Both the position numbers and the translations under genes were made by a program. Below, in pieces: positions 59,721 to 64,000 of a stretch of DNA of 64,000 bases. The notes under the pieces were generated by a model. That model did no database searches and was not told the DNA's origin. It saw only the letters and a list, made by a program, of their open reading frames with translations. Source of the stretch: Kryptolebias marmoratus (Eukaryota > Chordata > Actinopteri > Cyprinodontiformes > Rivulidae); contig NC_051437.1 in the NCBI RefSeq assembly GCF_001649575.2, positions 14,946,223 through 15,010,222 of the forward strand, given 5' to 3'. Numbering within the stretch: position 1 is the stretch's first letter; every line of letters begins with the position of its first letter.

Positions 59721-60109
59721 TTTTTGTTTTTTCCTTGAATCCAGTTTTTACAGATATTTTCAATTAAGCCAAAATTTGCCTTTTAGAGAGCAGCAAGTGA
59801 GCAAGGAGGGAGAAGCCACTGGTTGATTCCCGCTTTCAAACCTCACAGCTCTTTGCTCTGCTCCCTTAGAAGAAAGCACCAGAAATCCCTTTGCAGGTGT
59901 CTGGGCCCACTGTATGCTAATGGGTAGGATCAGACGTTCTTCTCACATAATGGGGTTTGACAAAGTGAAAATTAACACAACCCCACTCCTGCTGTTGCTG
60001 TTAGAGGGGGTGGTTGATATGGCTTTGTCTCAGACTACACGACACACACACACACCTTCCGACAGATACCACACCAGCCGTCGTTCTCATTCTCACCTAG
60101 ACAGTTACG
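59721..60109. other. Spacer, nothing firmly recognised
   Basis: Contains TATGCTAATG (octamer-like, near 59,913) and a short CA tract (about 60,042-60,055). Confidence 0.4.
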
Positions 60110-60345
60110 TTGTAGGCCCCCCATCCGTATCCCTTCCTCTCACTCCCCCCCCCCCTCCTCCTGCACCGCTACCCCTGTCTAGGTGTTTGTGTCCTCGGCA
60201 TAAACATCTATCCCTCTATCCCTCCTCCTTCCCTCTTCACTCTTCTCCAGCGACTGTTTGCTTCAATGGACTTTCATGACAACTCATTCCATAAGGGTCC
60301 TTTTTTCTCTCCCTCTCGCTCCCTTTCTCCTTCACTCTCCCCAGG
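60110..60345 (+). repeat. Pyrimidine-rich (C/T) low-complexity tract
   Basis: The plus strand is dominated by C and T, with a run of about 12 C near 60,145. The derived proline/serine-rich frames are compositional artefacts. Confidence 0.6.
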
Positions 60346-60700
60346 TGAAATATTGATGGATTTTTTATGAATAGCTATGAAAAATTCATTCAAATTCCAA
60401 AATGAAAAAGCGTAAACATTCCGCATCTGCCTATGCCTCCCGCATTCATTATCCTTCACAACATCCTCAGCCTCTCGCTCTCCCTCTTTTTCCCCCGTTT
60501 GTATCCCTTCCCCTCCTCCTTCCCACCCGCTGCCTCACCCCTTGTCTACCTGAAAAAGACATGCTCTTTCTCTTTTTCCACCACTTGGCCTAATTGCTTA
60601 ATTTGACCTGCTCTCTCATCAATTAAAAGTCTGTCAGTGGTAGACAGATGGAGGATGGATCAGAGGGCCAGTCGATGGACGGATCAATGACAGAACAGCT
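60346..60700. promoter_or_regulatory. Candidate regulatory element interrupted by a pyrimidine tract
   Basis: AT-rich motif blocks AAATATTGATGGATTTTTTA, TATGAATAGCTATG and GCATTCATTATCC lie before a C/T-rich tract (60,475-60,545). CCTAATTGCTTAATTTGACC (60,589-60,608) and TCATCAATTAAAAG follow it. No coding frame is credible. Confidence 0.3.
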
Positions 60701-63700
60701 CAAAAGGTAAATGGAGATGGTCACTGATGGAAAAAGGAAATGAGGGAGGGGAAGAAGTAGGAGAAGAACACAACAAATTGAGCATGCTGTCATGACAAAA
60801 AGGTACAGCACCTCACTTGGATGCTCTGACTGTTTGCTCTGGTGCTATGATTCTACCTGTGTCTTGTTTTTTTTTCTTCAGCAAACTCAGTCATTCTTTC
60901 TCTGTCTTTTTTTCTGATAAAAAGTGTTGATGTAAAGGTCATGTAACTACATCATAAACAAAAATATTAAGAAAATGTTAATAAGTCTTTGTTTCCACAG
61001 AATGCTCATTGTCATTTATTTTGTTTTCAGTTGACCATCTGTGTCCAGGGCAACACGACGAAGAATATGAGCAAGTCATCATCAATATCAGCATTTCAAG
61101 GCAAATCTTGCAGTTTGATTAGGCAAAAATGAAACTCTTCAAAATCAAAGCTTTGGCTTTCTTTGAACCCCAGTAGCACCACACCTACTGGCCCTTTTCT
61201 TGTCTTAGTGTGATTTTTGTAACTTTTGTGGTTTAAGTCAACCTACTGCTGTTACACCTTTGAGCTGGTTATGAAGGGAGTCACAAAACCAAGGTTGCAA
61301 GAAGATGTAAAGTGGAGAGTGGTGCTAGCAGGACTCAATTTTAACTAAAGATGTCGCTGTCAATCGCTGGTTTTTACAGTCCCAGCTTCTTTTGTGTAAG
61401 TCCACATTGTTGTCGGAGGTGGCCAGCTCAATTGGTGTGTTTGTAGGCACTTTCACAAAACAGTTCTGCAAAATGGCTGCAAAGAATAGTTTGTATTTGA
61501 GCTGCTTCTGACTGTGCATAAATCACTAATCAACATGGCTGTGTCCCACATAGACGTAAGCTTTCAGAAATAAAGCGAACTTCGCAGAACCAAAACAGAT
61601 GTGAAGCAGAACTCTGGGTTGACGAGGAGCACTACACGTAATATCAACATCTCCCTCAGACCGTTTTCAAAACATAACGAATTGACTCAATTTGCGGTTA
61701 ACCAAACTTTTCAACTAAATTCAAAATTGCTGTGCATCATCATTAATCTTCTTCTCTTTAATGAATCTGTATATTGTTGTTTAGGCTTTTAAATCCTGTG
61801 TCTGGATGGTCACACAGACCATATGTCATAGTTACATCACACCACTGAGCCAAGAAGCCAGCGTACCTTTACTGGCTCTGTTACGACCTCGCTTGGTGGC
61901 ACAAAGGTGCAACAACAGTGGGTTGTTGAGAGAGAAGGCCAGAAGGCATCTCAGTCCCGGCTTGAAGTGTTTTGTGAAACTGTCTTGTGAATGACCATAT
62001 ACTTTAAAAAATATACGGATATAGCTTTATGGTATTGTTTTTATATTTTAGAAAAAATAAATAATGCATAAAAATGTTTATTTTTTTATCTTACCATTTT
62101 ATCACTTGTTCATAGTATTTGAGCTTAGGTTTTTTTTGTTCCAATTAATGCTGATTTAAAATCAAAATTAAGCACGCATTTCTGGTTTATTTGTACATAT
62201 GTTCCCCCGCACCTCATTGAAACTTCAATGGTTGCAAAGGAACAAACATTCTGTAACTAAAACAGTCTGAAAATGCATTCTTGCTCTGACTTAATAAATC
62301 TACTCGGTCTCAGCTTTGGTGAAATCTTCATGCAAATTTTTCCACAACTTTGAAAGTAATCCTGCTAACAAACAAAACATAAATTAAACAGACAAATTGT
62401 ATCAACTGCAAAACAGAGGTGATCAGATACAGTCACACTTTTGCATGTAAACACACGATGACACATGAAAACAGAAAGTCATGTTTCCATAAACAAATAC
62501 AACTTCAGTGAAACAAGGCTTCACATAAATTTACACAGACAACGTCCTCAGCACACACAAACACACACACAAACAACCAAAATTATTTTGTTATTTTCCC
62601 TTTCAACACCTTGTTTTAATTAGCTTTCTCAGGAGACTGTGACTCAAACCAATTAAAGAAGATTATCAAAGAAGGTCTGGAGAAGGGTGCAAGCCCACTC
62701 TGACTTCTACCTCCAGGGATCGACCAGGATGAAAGAAACTTTATCACTACGTACACATATAGACCTGAACGCAACCATGCACTACACTCCAAGGCAAAAA
62801 AGATGAACCATGTGTAGTATGTAGCAAGATCAAGTCTCATTGTACCTTTTTTAATACATTAAGGAACAGCCCTACACATCAGAGAAGCATTTATGTACCA
62901 CACAAACACAGTCAATCATTCTGTATTGACCAGTTCCAGATAGATTGCCAAGGAGAAACAGAATGGGGTCCTTCCACTCGGTCCCTGAAGGGGAACTAAA
63001 ACCAGTTCAGTTGATGCAATCACTAATGGAGACACCTCGGAACATTGAGAGAGATTACTGGCTCAGAATTAGGCAATAAAAACCCACATTATATGTTTAG
63101 GATGAGCACAGCAATGAAGCCAACACTGAAGTTTGCTTGATTTTAAGACAAATCAATGGAAAGCCTTTTTGGAATTGCGTTCAGCTGAAAGAACTTGATG
63201 TACAGTATGATCAAAAGTCCTAATCACAAGGAAATGGTTTAAGGTGTCATCGTTGATCTTTCTCATCCTCTGGCTCTGTTTCTCTTCCAGATCAGGAGAC
63301 ACTGCCACCAAACTGCAGCTTTAATAGTGTTTTTGTGCATATCTCTTTGTAATATGTCAGGACAAGACTGCCTGTGTGTATGTGCATCACAATCCAGCTA
63401 TACTCTGATGGTAAGTTAATAGCACTCAGTGGTATTATGTGTAACCGTGATTAGATTGGGAGAGGCTGATGACACATATTGGTTTAGTCCCTTAGGGGCA
63501 GCTAGGAGAGTGAGAGATCAGGGGGCAATTGCTATGGGATCAATGTCCCTCAAAAGAGGCAAAGACATGCTATACTGCATGCACTGAGTTGATTTTGTGG
63601 ACCATAAATCAAAGTTTTGGCTTCTGTTTGAGAAAAGAAAGCTTGTTTTAACAAAAAGTCCCAACCACTGCAGCGCCCAGAATTTACTGGGCAGTGCAGA

Positions 63701-63894
63701 GTGAAGGTTTGGAGTAGAGAGATATCTAAAGGGAAAGTGACTTCCCTGGGACTTCATTAAGCTAATCTGGCTACCGATACTAACAAAGTTTAGAGGATGA
63801 GGTGAGGAGAAAGCTCAGAAATGAGATGAACACTTATTAGATCAGACTGAGGCAATTGTCTTCAGTTGCTCATAGCAGAATTCATGCTCAAACA
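60701..63894. other. Non-coding interval, nothing recognised
   Basis: About 3.2 kb of AT-rich DNA. Open frames are short and without domains. No R1, R2 or Rex3 fragment is found. Confidence 0.45.
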
Positions 63895-63916
63895 TACACA
63901 CACACACACACACACA
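63895..63916 (+). repeat. (CA)11 microsatellite
   Basis: An uninterrupted CA tract, followed by a shorter CA-rich stretch to about 63,956. Confidence 0.9.
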
Positions 63917-64000
63917 GACTCATCCATAACAGGCTGACACAAAGACAGACACACACCAAGGGACCGACAAAAATCCTATGAACAGGTATAACAGACATTC

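Noticed and set aside
59914..60279. 121-codon proline/serine-rich frame
   Set aside because: Produced by the pyrimidine tract and CA repeat, with no domain.
1..64000. CRISPR arrays, prophage, operons, ribosome binding sites
   Set aside because: The DNA is vertebrate in character. No regularly spaced direct repeats with unique spacers and no dense gene arrangement are present.
1..64000. MicroRNA precursors
   Set aside because: No match by eye to common vertebrate microRNA seeds that I know (let-7, miR-9, miR-10, miR-124, miR-137, miR-219). A folding and small-RNA read survey would be needed for novel ones.

Overview
The window looks like AT-rich nuclear DNA from a teleost fish. The evidence is two degraded copies of the fish retrotransposon Rex3 (RTE clade), several interspersed repeats that I recall as common in ray-finned fish genomes, abundant (CA)n, (GA)n and (TA)n microsatellites, and two short runs of N (assembly gaps). 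I found no protein-coding gene, no functional tRNA, rRNA or other RNA gene, and no CRISPR array or bacterial feature. The longest open frames are what chance gives in 64 kb, many start at TTG, CTG or GTG, and none shows a recognisable domain except the Rex3 remnants. The window is most likely intergenic DNA or the inside of a very large intron. I cannot name the locus.

Layout. 1-12 kb: mostly featureless AT-rich DNA with a SINE-like element (about 4.4-4.7 kb), an internally deleted Rex3 (7.2-8.3 kb) and one copy of an unclassified dispersed repeat, called R1 here (9.5-10.0 kb). 12-20 kb: a GC-raised block with a MEF2/TATA-type palindrome (about 12.3 kb), an inverted R1 copy, an inverted SINE-like fragment, a terminal-inverted-repeat element, called R2 here (18.7-19.3 kb), and the first N gap (19.7 kb). 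20-27 kb: little of note until a GC-rich block (25.4-25.8 kb) and a compact regulatory-looking block that ends in a 50-bp (TG)n. 28-33 kb: six R1 fragments lie close together, one of them interrupted by a hairpin-forming repeat. The same interval holds a G-quadruplex-type tract, a TCACGTGA element and a perfect palindrome with 13-bp arms. 34.9-43.1 kb: several short blocks rich in homeodomain, octamer, PBX/MEIS and RBPJ-type motifs. 44-51.6 kb: a second R2 copy, microsatellites, a dispersed fish repeat and the longer Rex3 fragment (about 1.25 kb, reverse transcriptase 3' half). 52-61 kb: more regulatory-looking blocks, inverted R1 and R2 copies, a (TA)n tract and the second N gap. 61-64 kb: nothing recognisable except a terminal (CA)n.

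The overall picture, no genes but many short, non-repetitive, TAAT-rich and GC-varied islands separated by decayed transposons, is what is known from gene deserts around vertebrate developmental regulators. That is an inference from composition and motif content. Conservation in other fish, which is the deciding test, cannot be seen from one sequence. Nothing here demonstrates a new enzymatic or defence system. The most distinctive items are the perfect palindrome at 31,888-31,915, the R1 family and its clustering, the Rex3 copy with its 5' region joined to its 3' end, and the homeodomain-site cluster at 34,957-34,997.
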